Of a stretch of 64,000 nucleotides of DNA, positions 1 to 9,276 are shown piece by piece. The notes beneath the pieces were generated by a model. It had not been told where the DNA came from, did no database searches, and saw only the letters and a list, made by a program, of their open reading frames with translations. The translations under genes were made by a program, and so were the position numbers. Source of the DNA: UBA1672 sp964587815 (GTDB taxonomy: Bacteria > Pseudomonadota > Alphaproteobacteria > Micavibrionales > Micavibrionaceae); contig CAZPMH010000002.1 in NCBI GenBank assembly GCA_964587815.1, positions 62,001 to 126,000 on the forward strand. Direction: 5' to 3'. Every line of letters begins with the position of its first letter. Position 1 is the stretch's first letter.

Positions 1-165
1 CCGATTTTGGATGTTGAAAACGCTAAGACCGTTTTGTTTGTAAAACGCTCGCTTGGTTCAGGCTATGCAGGCATTGATAACCCGCTATTTTTCGAAGATA
101 ACACCATGATGTTGCTGGGTGATGCGAAGAAAATGACCGAAGATATCATCAAGGCGATAGAGTAG
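1..165 (+). CDS. pntB: NAD(P) transhydrogenase subunit beta, C-terminal end (partial)
   Basis: The window opens inside a reading frame in frame 1 whose last 54 residues match the C-terminus of proton-translocating NAD(P) transhydrogenase beta: a FVKRSLGSGYAG segment, then NPLFF and DNTMMLLGDAKK, in the NADP(H)-binding domain III. The enzyme couples hydride transfer from NADH to NADP+ to proton entry across the inner membrane. The start lies outside the window, so nothing can be said about its promoter or the pntA partners. A TAG stop closes it at 163-165, and no clear terminator follows before the next gene. Confidence 0.93.
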   Translation, partial: PILDVENAKTVLFVKRSLGSGYAGIDNPLFFEDNTMMLLGDAKKMTEDIIKAIE

Positions 166-243
166 TGTCTTTGGGCTTTGTTCATTCTTTTTTGTTACTT
201 TAATGCCTTATTTGCATCCTGTTTTACTTAAAGACTGCCATTT

Positions 244-1257
244 ATGACAGAGATTAAACCATCTGCGCCTGAAGATTTAGAAGAGCGCTTTACTGCGCCA
301 TCGGGCTGGCGGTGGCACACGTTTGAACGCGAAGAAGGCAGACGCATTCGGTTCGGTAGTGTGTTTCCCAACCAAGGCGGCGCACCCGATGCGATTGTGG
401 TTTGCCTGCAGGGTGTACGCGAGTTTACCGAAAAATATTATGAAGTTGCGCGGTGGTGCGTTGCAAATAATCTGGCGTTTTGGATGTGTGATTGGGCGGG
501 GCAAGGCGGCTCGGTTCGATTTTTGGATGATAATCCGTGCAAACGGCACTCCACAGGCTTTGACGATGATATCGCGGATCTTCATTATTTTATTCAGGAA
601 TATATCAAGCATTCGAGTGTGCATACGGATGTCGGGCGCATCCCAATGGCGATGCTGGCGCATTCAATGGGTGCGAATATCGGCTTGCGATATATCACTC
701 AGCATCCCGGGGCGTTTGAATGTGCCGCCTTTAGCGCGCCGATGGTCGGGATTAAAATTTTTCAATACCTGCCGAATATTTTCACGCGTTTGCTAACATC
801 TGGTTTTTCAATAGCGGCTGGCAAAAGCTATGTCTTTGGCGGTTGTGACTGGGGAAAACGAACGGAGCGCGTGAAGCTATCCTCTGATCCCGTGCGATCA
901 AAAATTGCGCATCAATGGTGTGAAGCGGATGAAAGTTTACGCACAGGTGACTTGACGTTTCGATGGCTTCACGAGGCGCATAAGTCGTGCATTAAGGTGC
1001 AATCTTTGCGAAACGATTTAAAGCGGGTCAAAACGCCGATTGTTTTTGCAACCGCGGAACATGAGGGGTTGGTTGATAATAAAAAGACGAACAAACTGTT
1101 TTCAGGCCTGTCTTTTGCCGATCATATCACCTGTCGCGGTGCGCATCATGAAATTTTAATGGAAAAAGATTCGGTAAGACAACGATTTTTAAACGAATTT
1201 CATGCTCTTATAACAGAGGCCATTATTGAACGACCGGAGAGGTTGAAACCTTTCTGA
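244..1257 (+). CDS. Alpha/beta hydrolase, lysophospholipase-like (S33 type)
   Basis: A 337-aa soluble alpha/beta hydrolase. The nucleophile elbow is AHSMG with Ser141 (Ala replaces the usual first Gly, as in many monoacylglycerol-lipase and lysophospholipase relatives). The oxyanion-strand region is IVVCLQGVREFTEKY near 51-65, and DWAGQGGS near 83-90 corresponds to the D-x-R-G-x-G-x-S loop of PldB-type enzymes. A C-terminal GAHHEILME supplies the likely catalytic His. There is no signal peptide. It sits 78 bases after pntB on the same strand and is followed by a small helical protein. The substrate is not predictable from sequence; a lipid or ester hydrolase is the likely class. Confidence 0.75.
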   Translation: MTEIKPSAPEDLEERFTAPSGWRWHTFEREEGRRIRFGSVFPNQGGAPDAIVVCLQGVREFTEKYYEVARWCVANNLAFWMCDWAGQGGSVRFLDDNPCKRHSTGFDDDIADLHYFIQEYIKHSSVHTDVGRIPMAMLAHSMGANIGLRYITQHPGAFECAAFSAPMVGIKIFQYLPNIFTRLLTSGFSIAAGKSYVFGGCDWGKRTERVKLSSDPVRSKIAHQWCEADESLRTGDLTFRWLHEAHKSCIKVQSLRNDLKRVKTPIVFATAEHEGLVDNKKTNKLFSGLSFADHITCRGAHHEILMEKDSVRQRFLNEFHALITEAIIERPERLKPF

Positions 1258-1304
1258 TTACAGTGCAAGATGAATTCAGATAAGAAAATTAAGGTAAGGT
1301 GGTT

Positions 1305-1541
1305 ATGAGTAATATGAACAGAGAACAGATCAGATTAAGCGATCGTATCTTATCCGCGCTGGAATTGGCGTTGGAGCAGGAAGATTTGAAAATCTCCGAG
1401 CTTTTGACCCGTGCGTTGGAACAGGCGATGACCCGCAATACGGGCGGCGGCGAATTTATTGAACGTCGCGATTATCCGCCGGAGATTGAAAGCGCGATGA
1501 ATGCGTTGAGCGCTTTGCGCGATCGGTCAGAGGCTGTTTAA
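1305..1541 (+). CDS. Small helical protein of unknown function
   Basis: A 78-aa protein starting at ATG 1305, chosen because AAGGTAAGG at 1291-1299 is a good ribosome binding site for it; an in-frame GTG at 1299 overlaps that site and is less likely. The N-terminal half (RLSDRILSALELALEQEDLKISELLTRALEQA) looks like two amphipathic helices, followed by a glycine-rich turn and a second helix. There is no membrane segment and no family I recognise. It lies 47 bases behind the hydrolase and is followed directly by a terminator, so the two probably share a transcript. Confidence 0.65.
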   Translation: MSNMNREQIRLSDRILSALELALEQEDLKISELLTRALEQAMTRNTGGGEFIERRDYPPEIESAMNALSALRDRSEAV

Positions 1542-1570
1542 AGCAATACAGATTTTAGTTTTTTTTAAAG

Positions 1571-1597
1571 ATGCCGCGTTTTGTCGGCATTTTTTAT
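1571..1597 (+). terminator. Rho-independent terminator after the 78-aa gene
   Basis: A 6-bp stem ATGCCG (1571-1576) / CGGCAT (1585-1590) with an 8-base loop is followed by TTTTTATT. It ends plus-strand transcription from the hydrolase and small-protein pair. It overlaps the stop codon of ligA on the other strand (1594-1596). Read in the minus direction it is followed by only three T residues, so it is probably one-directional. Confidence 0.7.
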
Positions 1598-3669
1598 TGG
1601 CTGATCAGGTCGAGCCACTCTTGCTCGGTCAGGATTGTTACGCCAGCCTCTTGCGCTTTTTTCAATTTTGATCCCGCATCTTCGCCCGTGATCAGAAAAT
1701 CCGTTTTTTTCGAAACCGAGCCTGATACTTTCGCGCCCAACGTTTCGGCTTTTGCCTTGGCTTCGGCGCGAGTCATTTGTGTCAGCGTTCCTGTGAACAC
1801 GACCGTTTTTCCTGTGACGGGCGAGTCTTGGTTTTCGGGTTTTTCGAACGGCTTGATCGTGATTTCTTTTTTGAGCTTTTCGAGAATGTCCAGATTGTGA
1901 TCTTCGGCGAAAAAATCGACAAGGTCGCGCGCCACGGCGGGGCCAATATCTTCTATCGCGATAAGGTCATTGAATTCCGCGCTTTGTTCGTCTGATGCCT
2001 TGATCATCATGTCTTGTAGGGTTTCTATATTTTCATAAACGCCCGCCAGGCGTTTTGCCGTTGCCTCACCGATTTGGCGGATGCCGAGCGCATAGATGAA
2101 ACGGTTAAAGTCAATTTCTTTGCGATTATTAATCGATTCGAACAGATTTTTTTCCGATGTGTCGCCCCAGCCTTCGCGCGCACGAATCGGCGTGAGTGTG
2201 CCTTTGTTGCGCTCTTCCAGTGTGAAGATATCGGCGGGGTTTTTGATCAAACCGTCTTCCCAAAAGGCCTGAATGATTTTGTCGCCGAGCCCATCAATAT
2301 CGAAGGCCAGCCGCGAGACAAAATGTTTTAACCGTTCCACTGCTTGCTTCGGACAGGTTAGCCCGCCTGTGCAGCGGCGTACGGCTTCGCCTTCTTTCCT
2401 TACCGCATGTGCGCCGCATTCGGGGCAATTTTTTGGCATTATGAATTTTTGCTCTTCCCCTGTTCTTTTGCTCTCTACAACGGATACGACCTGAGGGATA
2501 ACATCGCCTGCGCGCTGAATTACGACATGGTCGCCGATGCGGATGTCTTTGCGCTCGATCTCATCTTCGTTGTGCAATGTCGCATTTGAAACAACGACGC
2601 CGCCGACGGTGATCGGCTCTAAACGTGCGACGGGTGTGAGCGCGCCCGTTCGGCCAACTTGAATATCAACGGCGTTAATTTTCGTTACGGCCTGTTCGGC
2701 GGGGAATTTATGCGCGGTTGCCCAACGTGGGGCGCGACTCACGAAGCCAAGGCGTTCCTGCCAGTCCAGTCGGTTCACCTTGTAGACAATACCGTCAATT
2801 TCATAATCGAGATCAGGGCGCGCATTTAAAATATGCTCGTAATTGTCCATGATCTGAGAGACAGAATTACAGAGCGCAAAGTCTGTTTCAGGGATGCCCC
2901 ATTGTTTCAACTTTTCGCGGATTTCCAGTTGCGTTTCGGCGAATTTTTCGGATATCTCGCCTAGTGCATAGCCGAAAAACCCTAAATCACGAGAGGCTGT
3001 TATCTTTGAATCGAGCTGGCGGACGCTGCCCGCTGCGGCGTTTCTGGGGTTGGCGAATCCGTCTTTTCCTGCCTGTTTTTGCGCTTTGTTCAGCTCTTCA
3101 AATGCGGAGCGGGACATATAGATTTCGCCGCGTACTTCCAGAATATCGGGCGCATCTTTCGGCAGTGTGTGTGGGATGCCGCTGATTGTTTTGACATTGG
3201 CCGTGATATCCTCGCCTTCTGCCCCGTCACCGCGGGTTGCAGCCTGAACGAGGGTATGATTTTCGTACCGCAGCGCGCATGAGAGGCCGTCAATTTTCGG
3301 CTCGGCGATGACCTCAATAACTGTGCCCTCTTCCAGCCCCAAGAACCTGCGGATTTTATCGAAAAACTGTTCAAGCTCTTCTTCGTTGAAGACGTTAGAA
3401 AGGGAGAGCATCGGCACGGCATGGCGCACTTTTGCGAAGCCTTTGGAAGGCTTTGCGCCGACGGTTTGGCTCGGGCTGCTCTCTGTTTTCAGGTCAGGAT
3501 ATTGTTCTTCAATCGCGTCCAGTTCTTTACGAAGCGCATCATACTCACCGTCTTCCAGATTCGGGCTATCTTCCTGATAATACGCGATATCGGCAGCCTG
3601 GATTTTTTGAACCAGCTTTTTATGCTGCGTTTTGGCATCCTCGAAATCAAGATCGAAAAGCGCGCTCAT
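1594..3669 (-). CDS. ligA: NAD+-dependent DNA ligase LigA
   Basis: A 691-aa ligase of normal family length that seals nicks using NAD+. The adenylation motif KIDG places the catalytic lysine at residue 125, within AEPKIDGLSCAL. Next come the nucleotidyltransferase and OB domains, a four-cysteine zinc finger (CPECG, then two more Cys near 410-435), helix-hairpin-helix repeats (GIRQIGEATAKRLA), and a C-terminal BRCT domain from about 610 (GKTVVFTGTL). It is the last gene of the long minus-strand dcw-lpxC-bamD-recN run, 30 bases after recN. This lpxC-bamD-recN-ligA tail is common in Alphaproteobacteria. Confidence 0.97.
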   Translation of the reverse strand: MSALFDLDFEDAKTQHKKLVQKIQAADIAYYQEDSPNLEDGEYDALRKELDAIEEQYPDLKTESSPSQTVGAKPSKGFAKVRHAVPMLSLSNVFNEEELEQFFDKIRRFLGLEEGTVIEVIAEPKIDGLSCALRYENHTLVQAATRGDGAEGEDITANVKTISGIPHTLPKDAPDILEVRGEIYMSRSAFEELNKAQKQAGKDGFANPRNAAAGSVRQLDSKITASRDLGFFGYALGEISEKFAETQLEIREKLKQWGIPETDFALCNSVSQIMDNYEHILNARPDLDYEIDGIVYKVNRLDWQERLGFVSRAPRWATAHKFPAEQAVTKINAVDIQVGRTGALTPVARLEPITVGGVVVSNATLHNEDEIERKDIRIGDHVVIQRAGDVIPQVVSVVESKRTGEEQKFIMPKNCPECGAHAVRKEGEAVRRCTGGLTCPKQAVERLKHFVSRLAFDIDGLGDKIIQAFWEDGLIKNPADIFTLEERNKGTLTPIRAREGWGDTSEKNLFESINNRKEIDFNRFIYALGIRQIGEATAKRLAGVYENIETLQDMMIKASDEQSAEFNDLIAIEDIGPAVARDLVDFFAEDHNLDILEKLKKEITIKPFEKPENQDSPVTGKTVVFTGTLTQMTRAEAKAKAETLGAKVSGSVSKKTDFLITGEDAGSKLKKAQEAGVTILTEQEWLDLISQ

Positions 3670-3699
3670 CTTTTGTGCTTCCTTTTACTGATCATGCCT

Positions 3700-5349
3700 T
3701 TACGCCGCGTCCATAAGTTTTTTCGCAGCGGCGCGGGCTTCTTTTGTGATGTCAGCACCAGCCAGCATGCGGGCAATTTCTTCGGCGCGCTCGGTTTTAT
3801 TTTTAAGCGGCGTGATATCGGTGCGAATCGTTTTCGTGCCTGATTTTTGTACGACCCAGTGATGGTCAGCGCGGGCGGCAACTTGCGGGGCGTGGGTGAC
3901 GACCAAAACCTGTTTGGATTGCGCGAGGCGGGATAACCTTTCGCCGACGGCGTTCGCGGTTGCGCCGCCTATGCCTGCGTCAACTTCGTCGAAGATAAAG
4001 CTATGTGTGCTGCCTTCTTGTGCAATGATGACTTTTAGAGCCAGCATAAAGCGCGACATTTCGCCGCCGCTCGCAATTTTATTGATTAAGCCGGGCTTTG
4101 CGCCCGGGTTTGTGGCGACAAGGAAACGCACTTGGTCGATGCCGTTTGCGCTCCACTCCACTTCGTCTTTTTGTGTTACTTCTGTGGTGAATGTTGCTTT
4201 CTCTAGTTTTAGGGGCGGCAACTCCTTTTGCACCAAAGTATTAAGTTTTTGTGCGGTTTTTTGACGTTTTATACTGCGCGTTTTTGCGGATTCGATGTAT
4301 TTTTCACGCTTTTGTTCGACTTTTTCTTGTTTTTCTTTGATCTGTTCTTCTGCATTTTCGATTGAGCCATACTGACTTAATAGCTCTTCGATAATTTTCG
4401 GCAGATCGTCGACTGTGCAATTATGTTTGCGTGCTTGCATGCGCAGCGCGTAGAGGCGTTCGTCAATTTCCTCCAAATCATATTGATTGTCTTGAATATC
4501 ATCGAGCGCATCGATGATGGCTGCGCGCGCCTCTTCCATTTCAGATGTAGCGCGAGAAAGCGCATTAAGCGCGGCATCCAGAGTATCACCTGCTTTATCG
4601 GCGATGCGGTCAAGTTCAGCCCAAGCGCGCTGAATCGGATCGTGTTCGGTGTTCAGGTAATTGTTTGCGTTGGCCAGCCCTTCAATCACGGCCTCACGAT
4701 GTTTTAACGATGTGCGCAGAGACGAAAGCTGTTCTTCTTCGCCCTTTTTCGGGTCAAGCGCGGTTAAATCTTCCAAAGACTGGCTGATATAATCCTGATT
4801 TTCTTGCGCGCGTGATGCTGTTGATTGAAGTTCGTGCAGAGCGAGTTCTGCTTGTTTCCAGTCATTCCAAGTGGCTTGCAAATTATCATCAATTTTTGCG
4901 TAAGCATCGAGCATGCCGATATGGGTCGCGGGGTTTAACAGCCCTTGGGTTTCAAACTGGCCGTGAATTTCAACCAACGTGTCGCCGATGGTTTTGAGCA
5001 GACCGATACTGACGGGTTGATCGTTAATGTAGGCGCGGCTTTTTCCTGATTTGTAAACGACGCGGCGTAAGAGCAACACGTCATCTTCGATTTCAATGTC
5101 GGCATCTTTCAGCGTTTCATAAGCGCTGTGATTGTCGTTGATTTGGAATGCCGCGGTGACGTGGGCAGAATCTGCGCCGTTTCTGATCAAGCTCGTTTCG
5201 GCGCGCACGCCCAATGCAAGGCCGAGGGAATCGAGAAGCACGGATTTTCCTGCTCCTGTCTCTCCGGTTAAAACACACAGGCCTGATTTAAATTCAATCA
5301 AAAGTTGATCGATAAGAACGACATCTTTGATATTTAAACTCAGTAGCAT
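3700..5349 (-). CDS. recN: DNA repair protein RecN
   Basis: A 549-aa SMC-like ATPase that acts in double-strand-break repair. Walker A is GETGAGKS at residues 29-36, long coiled-coil arms fill roughly 150-370, the ABC signature is SGGEMS from 427, and Walker B is FIFDEVD with Asp/Glu at about 454-455. Length matches E. coli RecN (553 aa). It lies 25 bases after bamD and 30 bases before ligA, as expected for one transcript. No LexA box was recognised in front of it, so SOS control is not evident here. Confidence 0.97.
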   Translation of the reverse strand: MLLSLNIKDVVLIDQLLIEFKSGLCVLTGETGAGKSVLLDSLGLALGVRAETSLIRNGADSAHVTAAFQINDNHSAYETLKDADIEIEDDVLLLRRVVYKSGKSRAYINDQPVSIGLLKTIGDTLVEIHGQFETQGLLNPATHIGMLDAYAKIDDNLQATWNDWKQAELALHELQSTASRAQENQDYISQSLEDLTALDPKKGEEEQLSSLRTSLKHREAVIEGLANANNYLNTEHDPIQRAWAELDRIADKAGDTLDAALNALSRATSEMEEARAAIIDALDDIQDNQYDLEEIDERLYALRMQARKHNCTVDDLPKIIEELLSQYGSIENAEEQIKEKQEKVEQKREKYIESAKTRSIKRQKTAQKLNTLVQKELPPLKLEKATFTTEVTQKDEVEWSANGIDQVRFLVATNPGAKPGLINKIASGGEMSRFMLALKVIIAQEGSTHSFIFDEVDAGIGGATANAVGERLSRLAQSKQVLVVTHAPQVAARADHHWVVQKSGTKTIRTDITPLKNKTERAEEIARMLAGADITKEARAAAKKLMDAA

Positions 5350-5374
5350 TGCCCTTAACCTTTTGATTTTCCTT

Positions 5375-6214
5375 TTAATCGTCGTCGCCCGCGTTTAGAA
5401 GCCTGTCGAATGTTTTGTTTAGGAAACTTTTATCGTCGAGTAGTTTTTCACGCTCGCTGTCATCCAGCAGTTTGTACGTTCTTTCATACCATTTGCTGCC
5501 CGGGTAGTTGTGCCCCAGAACGACGGCGACCTGCAACGCCTCTTCACGTATACCGAGGGTCATATACGATTCGACCAAACGGTGTAGCGCTTCGGGTGCG
5601 TGGCTTGTAGTTTGGAAGTTCGCGATGACGGAGCGAAAACGGTTGATGGCCGCATTGATGTGCCCACGCTCCAGATAGTATCGGCCGATTTCCATTTCTT
5701 TGCCTGCCAAGTGATCAAGCGTGAGGTCGCGTTTTAGGGTTGCATCCCTCGCATATTCACTGTTTGGGAATCTACGCAATAAAGTGTTGAGCGCCTGAAC
5801 CGCGTTGATGGTCATTTCCTGATCACGGCGCACATCGGAAATTTGTTCGTAATAGCTTAACGCCTTCAAATAATAGGCATAATCGACATCGTCTGCACCG
5901 GGGTGAAGTTCGATATATCGATCAAGGCCAATGATCGCTTCGGTGTAGCGTTGGTCGAGATAGGAGGAATATGCCGACATAAGTTGCGCGCGCTTTGAAA
6001 ATTGTGAATATGGATGCTGGCGTTCAACTTCTTCGAAAAATTTGGTTGCTTCCTTGTAGCGCTCGTCTTCCAATGCTTTTGCCGCACGCGTGTAGAGCGC
6101 TTCAGCTGAGGATTGATCTGCGGGCACTGCCGTTTCGTCGACTTTTTTTCCTGTCGAACAGGCGGTGAGCACAAGAATAAAAAACGCAGATAAGAGAATT
6201 GGCCTTATGGACAT
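5375..6214 (-). CDS. bamD: Outer membrane assembly lipoprotein BamD
   Basis: A 279-aa lipoprotein of the BAM complex, which folds beta-barrel proteins into the outer membrane. The signal peptide ends in a lipobox LTAC with the acylated Cys at 19. The rest is a run of TPR helices; QHPYSQFSKRAQLMSAYSSY and FPNSEYARDA are typical of the YfiO/ComL family. It sits between lpxC and recN, as usual in this class. Confidence 0.95.
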   Translation of the reverse strand: MSIRPILLSAFFILVLTACSTGKKVDETAVPADQSSAEALYTRAAKALEDERYKEATKFFEEVERQHPYSQFSKRAQLMSAYSSYLDQRYTEAIIGLDRYIELHPGADDVDYAYYLKALSYYEQISDVRRDQEMTINAVQALNTLLRRFPNSEYARDATLKRDLTLDHLAGKEMEIGRYYLERGHINAAINRFRSVIANFQTTSHAPEALHRLVESYMTLGIREEALQVAVVLGHNYPGSKWYERTYKLLDDSEREKLLDDKSFLNKTFDRLLNAGDDD

Positions 6215-6255
6215 GAATCGCTCCGAAAATTTTACGGTTTCTCAAAAATACCCTT

Positions 6256-6280
6256 ATAGCCCTTTAAAATAAAGGGCTAT
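6256..6280 (-). terminator. Strong hairpin between lpxC and bamD (partial terminator or processing site)
   Basis: A perfect 11-bp stem, ATAGCCCTTTA (6256-6266) paired with TAAAGGGCTAT (6270-6280), encloses a 3-base loop in the gap between lpxC and bamD. Read on the minus strand it is followed by AAGGGTATTTTTG, which is a weak and displaced T-tract. It could reduce read-through or protect the lpxC mRNA end rather than stop transcription fully. Confidence 0.45.
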
Positions 6281-6338
6281 TCAGTATCTGTGCGATTCTA
6301 TTTGTAGGTTATTTATAACGCTAAGCTCAGGCCGAGGT

Positions 6339-7274
6339 TTAGGCGGCTTCGAATTCGCGCTTATCATGGCTTTCGCTTTGTTTTTCAACAGCGTTTTGTG
6401 CGGTAAGTGCAAGCTCTTCATGCGTGATATATTCCCAGTTTCTCGGGTCTGAGAATAATTCTTTCAGAATATCGTTATTGATGGCGTGGCCTGCCTTGAT
6501 ACCGTCATAATGGCCCAAGATTTGACCGCCTGCGAGGTAGAGATCGCCGATTGCATCCAGAAGTTTATGGCGAATAAATTCGTTTTCGAATCTCAGGCCG
6601 TCTTTGTTCATCACGCCCTCATCATTCAAAATGATGGCGTTATCAAGAGAGCCGCCGCGCGCCAAACCTTGTGAGCGCAGATATTCCGCCTCATGGAAGA
6701 AGCCGAACGTGCGGGCGTTTGCGATTTCGTGGCGGAAGTTTCCGTTAACCAACGTCGTTTCGTAGATTTGACGGCCGATTTCTTCGTGGTCGAATTCAAT
6801 CTCGCCTGCAAATGATGATGTGTTATGCGGCTTTAATGTTACTTTTTTGCCCTCATATTCAACACTCACTTCGCGACGAACGCGGATTAGCTGCCTGTCT
6901 TTTTCTTGTGCTTGAATGCCTGCTTCATCGATTAGCTTTACGAATGGCATAGAGCTGCCGTCCATGATGGGCGCTTCGCCGCCATTGATTTCGATGCGAA
7001 GATTGTCGATGCCGCATCCGCGCAAGGCAGACATCACATGTTCAATTGTGCCGACGCTTGCACCGAACGGGTTTGCGATAACGGTGCAAAGGCGCGTGTC
7101 GACGACAGAATGCCACAGAGCGGGAATAACGTTCTCGCCCTCTTTCAAGTCAGTGCGCACAAACACGATCCCCGTATCCTCTTCAGCAGGGATAAAGGTC
7201 ATTTTAATTTCCTCACCAGAGTGCAAGCCGATGTCGGAAATTGAAATTTCTTGTTTGAGTGTTTGTTGTTTCAT
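6339..7274 (-). CDS. lpxC: UDP-3-O-acyl-N-acetylglucosamine deacetylase LpxC
   Basis: A zinc amidase that performs the committed step of lipid A synthesis. I chose the ATG at 7274 (311 aa, MKQQTLKQEISISDIGLHSG) over the in-frame ATG at 7304. From 7274 the first zinc His falls at residue 79, as in E. coli LpxC, and the N-terminus aligns with the family. The other ligands are His236 and Asp240 (HKLLDAIGDL), and the catalytic His is 263 in GHAINN. Gene order ftsZ-lpxC-bamD is conserved. A terminator lies between ftsZ and this gene, so it probably has its own promoter in 7275-7380. Confidence 0.95.
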   Translation of the reverse strand: MKQQTLKQEISISDIGLHSGEEIKMTFIPAEEDTGIVFVRTDLKEGENVIPALWHSVVDTRLCTVIANPFGASVGTIEHVMSALRGCGIDNLRIEINGGEAPIMDGSSMPFVKLIDEAGIQAQEKDRQLIRVRREVSVEYEGKKVTLKPHNTSSFAGEIEFDHEEIGRQIYETTLVNGNFRHEIANARTFGFFHEAEYLRSQGLARGGSLDNAIILNDEGVMNKDGLRFENEFIRHKLLDAIGDLYLAGGQILGHYDGIKAGHAINNDILKELFSDPRNWEYITHEELALTAQNAVEKQSESHDKREFEAA

Positions 7275-7380
7275 TCTTGTTTTGCTTTCTGTCTTAATCA
7301 ACATCTTCTAATGTTCAATTAGACTATATTTCACTGTGTGCAGTGCATCAAATCACGCTTTGTTGCGTTGTGTTACAAAT

Positions 7381-7406
7381 GAAAAAAGCCCTTTATTCAA
7401 GGGCTT
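7381..7406 (-). terminator. Rho-independent terminator of ftsZ
   Basis: On the minus strand AAGCCCTT and AAGGGCTT form an 8-bp stem (plus-strand positions 7386-7393 and 7399-7406) with a 5-base loop, followed by TTTTTTC. It lies 33 bases beyond the ftsZ stop codon and separates the division genes from lpxC. Confidence 0.8.
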
Positions 7407-7438
7407 ACTCTACGTTTTTATGGGCTTTGAAGGCTTTT

Positions 7439-9154
7439 TTAGTTTGCCTGACGACGCAAGAAGGCCGGAATATCCAATTCTTCGTCGATCTTTGTCTTCG
7501 GCTTAGCGGCAGGTGCAGAGATATCAAGGCTTGGTTGCGCCGAGCCTGTTGGCTGTGCGATGCCCTCGTTATGATCTTCCGACTTTTGCAAGCTGCCTTC
7601 ATCGCGCATATTATCGATGCGGTTTTGAACCGATCCTGTTATGCGCTCAAACAAAGACGGGCTTCTGCTTTGCGCTGTTTTTGCCTGTGCAGCAGGCGCG
7701 ATTGCCTTTGGCGGATTTAGGCGCAGACCTGCTTGCTGAACTGGCGCTTCACCGTCCTGATCAACATGCTCACCGTAAAAGCTGGAGATATGCTGGCCTG
7801 TGCCTTGCTTTGGCACTTTTACATCGGCGGTTAAAGGCTTTGGCGGGATGAAGGCACCCTTATATTTTTCAGCCTTTGGAATTTCCATTTGCTCCTCTGA
7901 TACAAACTCGCTCTGTTCAAACATATCGAGGGAGTTTGGCTCTTCTTGCGTCGCGGGTCGACCAGCAGGAATTGCTGATAAAGAGGCTGGCTTATTGTGC
8001 GTAATGGGTGATGGTGCGGTCAGCCCTCTGATCGCTTCCTTGCCAGACACGGCCTTAGATGTGACGTCACGTCTTGGCGCGGTTAAGGGCTGGTTTGTTG
8101 CAGGCGCATTGCCTGATGAAGACAAAGGCTTGTTACGCTCTACGCCGCCTGACGGCCCACCGCCGATTGTTTTGGTTTCTGCTACCTCAACATCAATGCC
8201 CGTTGCCACGATCGAAACGCGGATTAGGCCTTCCATAGAATCATCAAATGTTGCACCGAAGATGATATTTGCATTCGGATCAACTTCATCGCGGATGCGG
8301 TTACAGGCTTCGTCGGCCTCGAACAACGTCATGTCAAAGCCACCTGTAACGTTAATGATAACGCCGTTTGCGCCCTTCATTGACACATCATCAAGAAGCG
8401 GGTTGTTAATTGCGGCTTCGGCGGCTTCTACGGCGCGCTTGTCGCCCGATGCTTCGCCTGTTCCCATCATCGCCTTGCCCATTTGCAACATCGCGGTGCG
8501 GATATCGGCGAAGTCAAGATTGACAAGACCAGGTCTGACCATAAGGTCGGTTACGCCGCGCACACCTGACTGGAGAACAGTGTCCGCCATCTTGAAGGCT
8601 TCGGCGAAGGTTGTTTTTTCATTCGCGATGCGGAACAAATTCTGATTTGGGATAACAATAAGTGTATCGACGTATTTCTGCATTTCTTCAATGCCGTTTT
8701 CGGCCTGATCCATACGGTGAACGCCTTCAAAGTGGAAGGGTTTCGTCACAACACCTACGGTTAAAATACCCTGATCACGGCACGCCTTGGCGATAACAGG
8801 TGCAGCGCCCGTTCCTGTTCCGCCGCCCATTCCTGCGGTTACGAAGGCCATGTTTGCGCCTTCTAAATATCTTAGAACTTCCTCAAGGCTTTCTTCTGCT
8901 GCCGCTTCGCCAACCTCAGGTTTTGATCCTGCACCAAGACCGCCCGTGACGTTCACGCCGAGTTGAACTGTGCTTTCACACAAGGAATTTTCCAAAGCCT
9001 GCGCATCGGTGTTACAAACGAGGAATTCGCACCCATCCAGATTAGAGGAAATCATATTATTGACGGCATTACCGCCTGCTCCACCAACGCCGATGACGGC
9101 AATTTTGGGGGATAATTTTTGTACATTAGTGGGCTGCATTTTTACATTGATCAT
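7439..9154 (-). CDS. ftsZ: Cell division protein FtsZ
   Basis: The tubulin-like GTPase that forms the division ring. The glycine-rich nucleotide loop is IGVGGAGGNAVNNM at 21-34, the tubulin signature GGGTGTGAAP starts at 110, and the T7 loop contains NLDFADIRTAM. The GTPase core ends near 320 and is followed by an unstructured linker of over 200 residues, then the conserved C-terminal tail DIPAFLRRQAN that binds FtsA and other partners. At 571 aa it is much longer than E. coli FtsZ (383 aa), but long linkers are usual in Alphaproteobacteria. AGGAG lies 9 bases before the ATG. It follows ftsA after 122 bases. Confidence 0.98.
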   Translation of the reverse strand: MINVKMQPTNVQKLSPKIAVIGVGGAGGNAVNNMISSNLDGCEFLVCNTDAQALENSLCESTVQLGVNVTGGLGAGSKPEVGEAAAEESLEEVLRYLEGANMAFVTAGMGGGTGTGAAPVIAKACRDQGILTVGVVTKPFHFEGVHRMDQAENGIEEMQKYVDTLIVIPNQNLFRIANEKTTFAEAFKMADTVLQSGVRGVTDLMVRPGLVNLDFADIRTAMLQMGKAMMGTGEASGDKRAVEAAEAAINNPLLDDVSMKGANGVIINVTGGFDMTLFEADEACNRIRDEVDPNANIIFGATFDDSMEGLIRVSIVATGIDVEVAETKTIGGGPSGGVERNKPLSSSGNAPATNQPLTAPRRDVTSKAVSGKEAIRGLTAPSPITHNKPASLSAIPAGRPATQEEPNSLDMFEQSEFVSEEQMEIPKAEKYKGAFIPPKPLTADVKVPKQGTGQHISSFYGEHVDQDGEAPVQQAGLRLNPPKAIAPAAQAKTAQSRSPSLFERITGSVQNRIDNMRDEGSLQKSEDHNEGIAQPTGSAQPSLDISAPAAKPKTKIDEELDIPAFLRRQAN

Positions 9155-9276
9155 TTTTTAGAACTCCTAGAATGGGATGCTCGAGGTAGGATGTAAAAAT
9201 CTTAGGTTAGATTACTGCGCTTGAAAAGGGTTATGCCCATTTAACCCACGTGTTTTCCACATAAATTAAATAAAAT

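Noticed and set aside
7275..7304. Upstream start for lpxC
   Set aside because: It would add ten non-conserved residues; starting at 7274 puts the first zinc His at position 79 as in E. coli LpxC.
7800..8645. Long plus-strand open frame (281 codons)
   Set aside because: It lies wholly inside ftsZ on the opposite strand, mostly over the linker and GTPase core. The product has no family pattern, so it is a shadow of ftsZ codon usage.
9225..9250. GGGTTA/TAACCC hairpin between ftsA and ftsZ
   Set aside because: A 6-bp stem with an 8-base loop and only four T residues is too weak to call a terminator inside a division operon.
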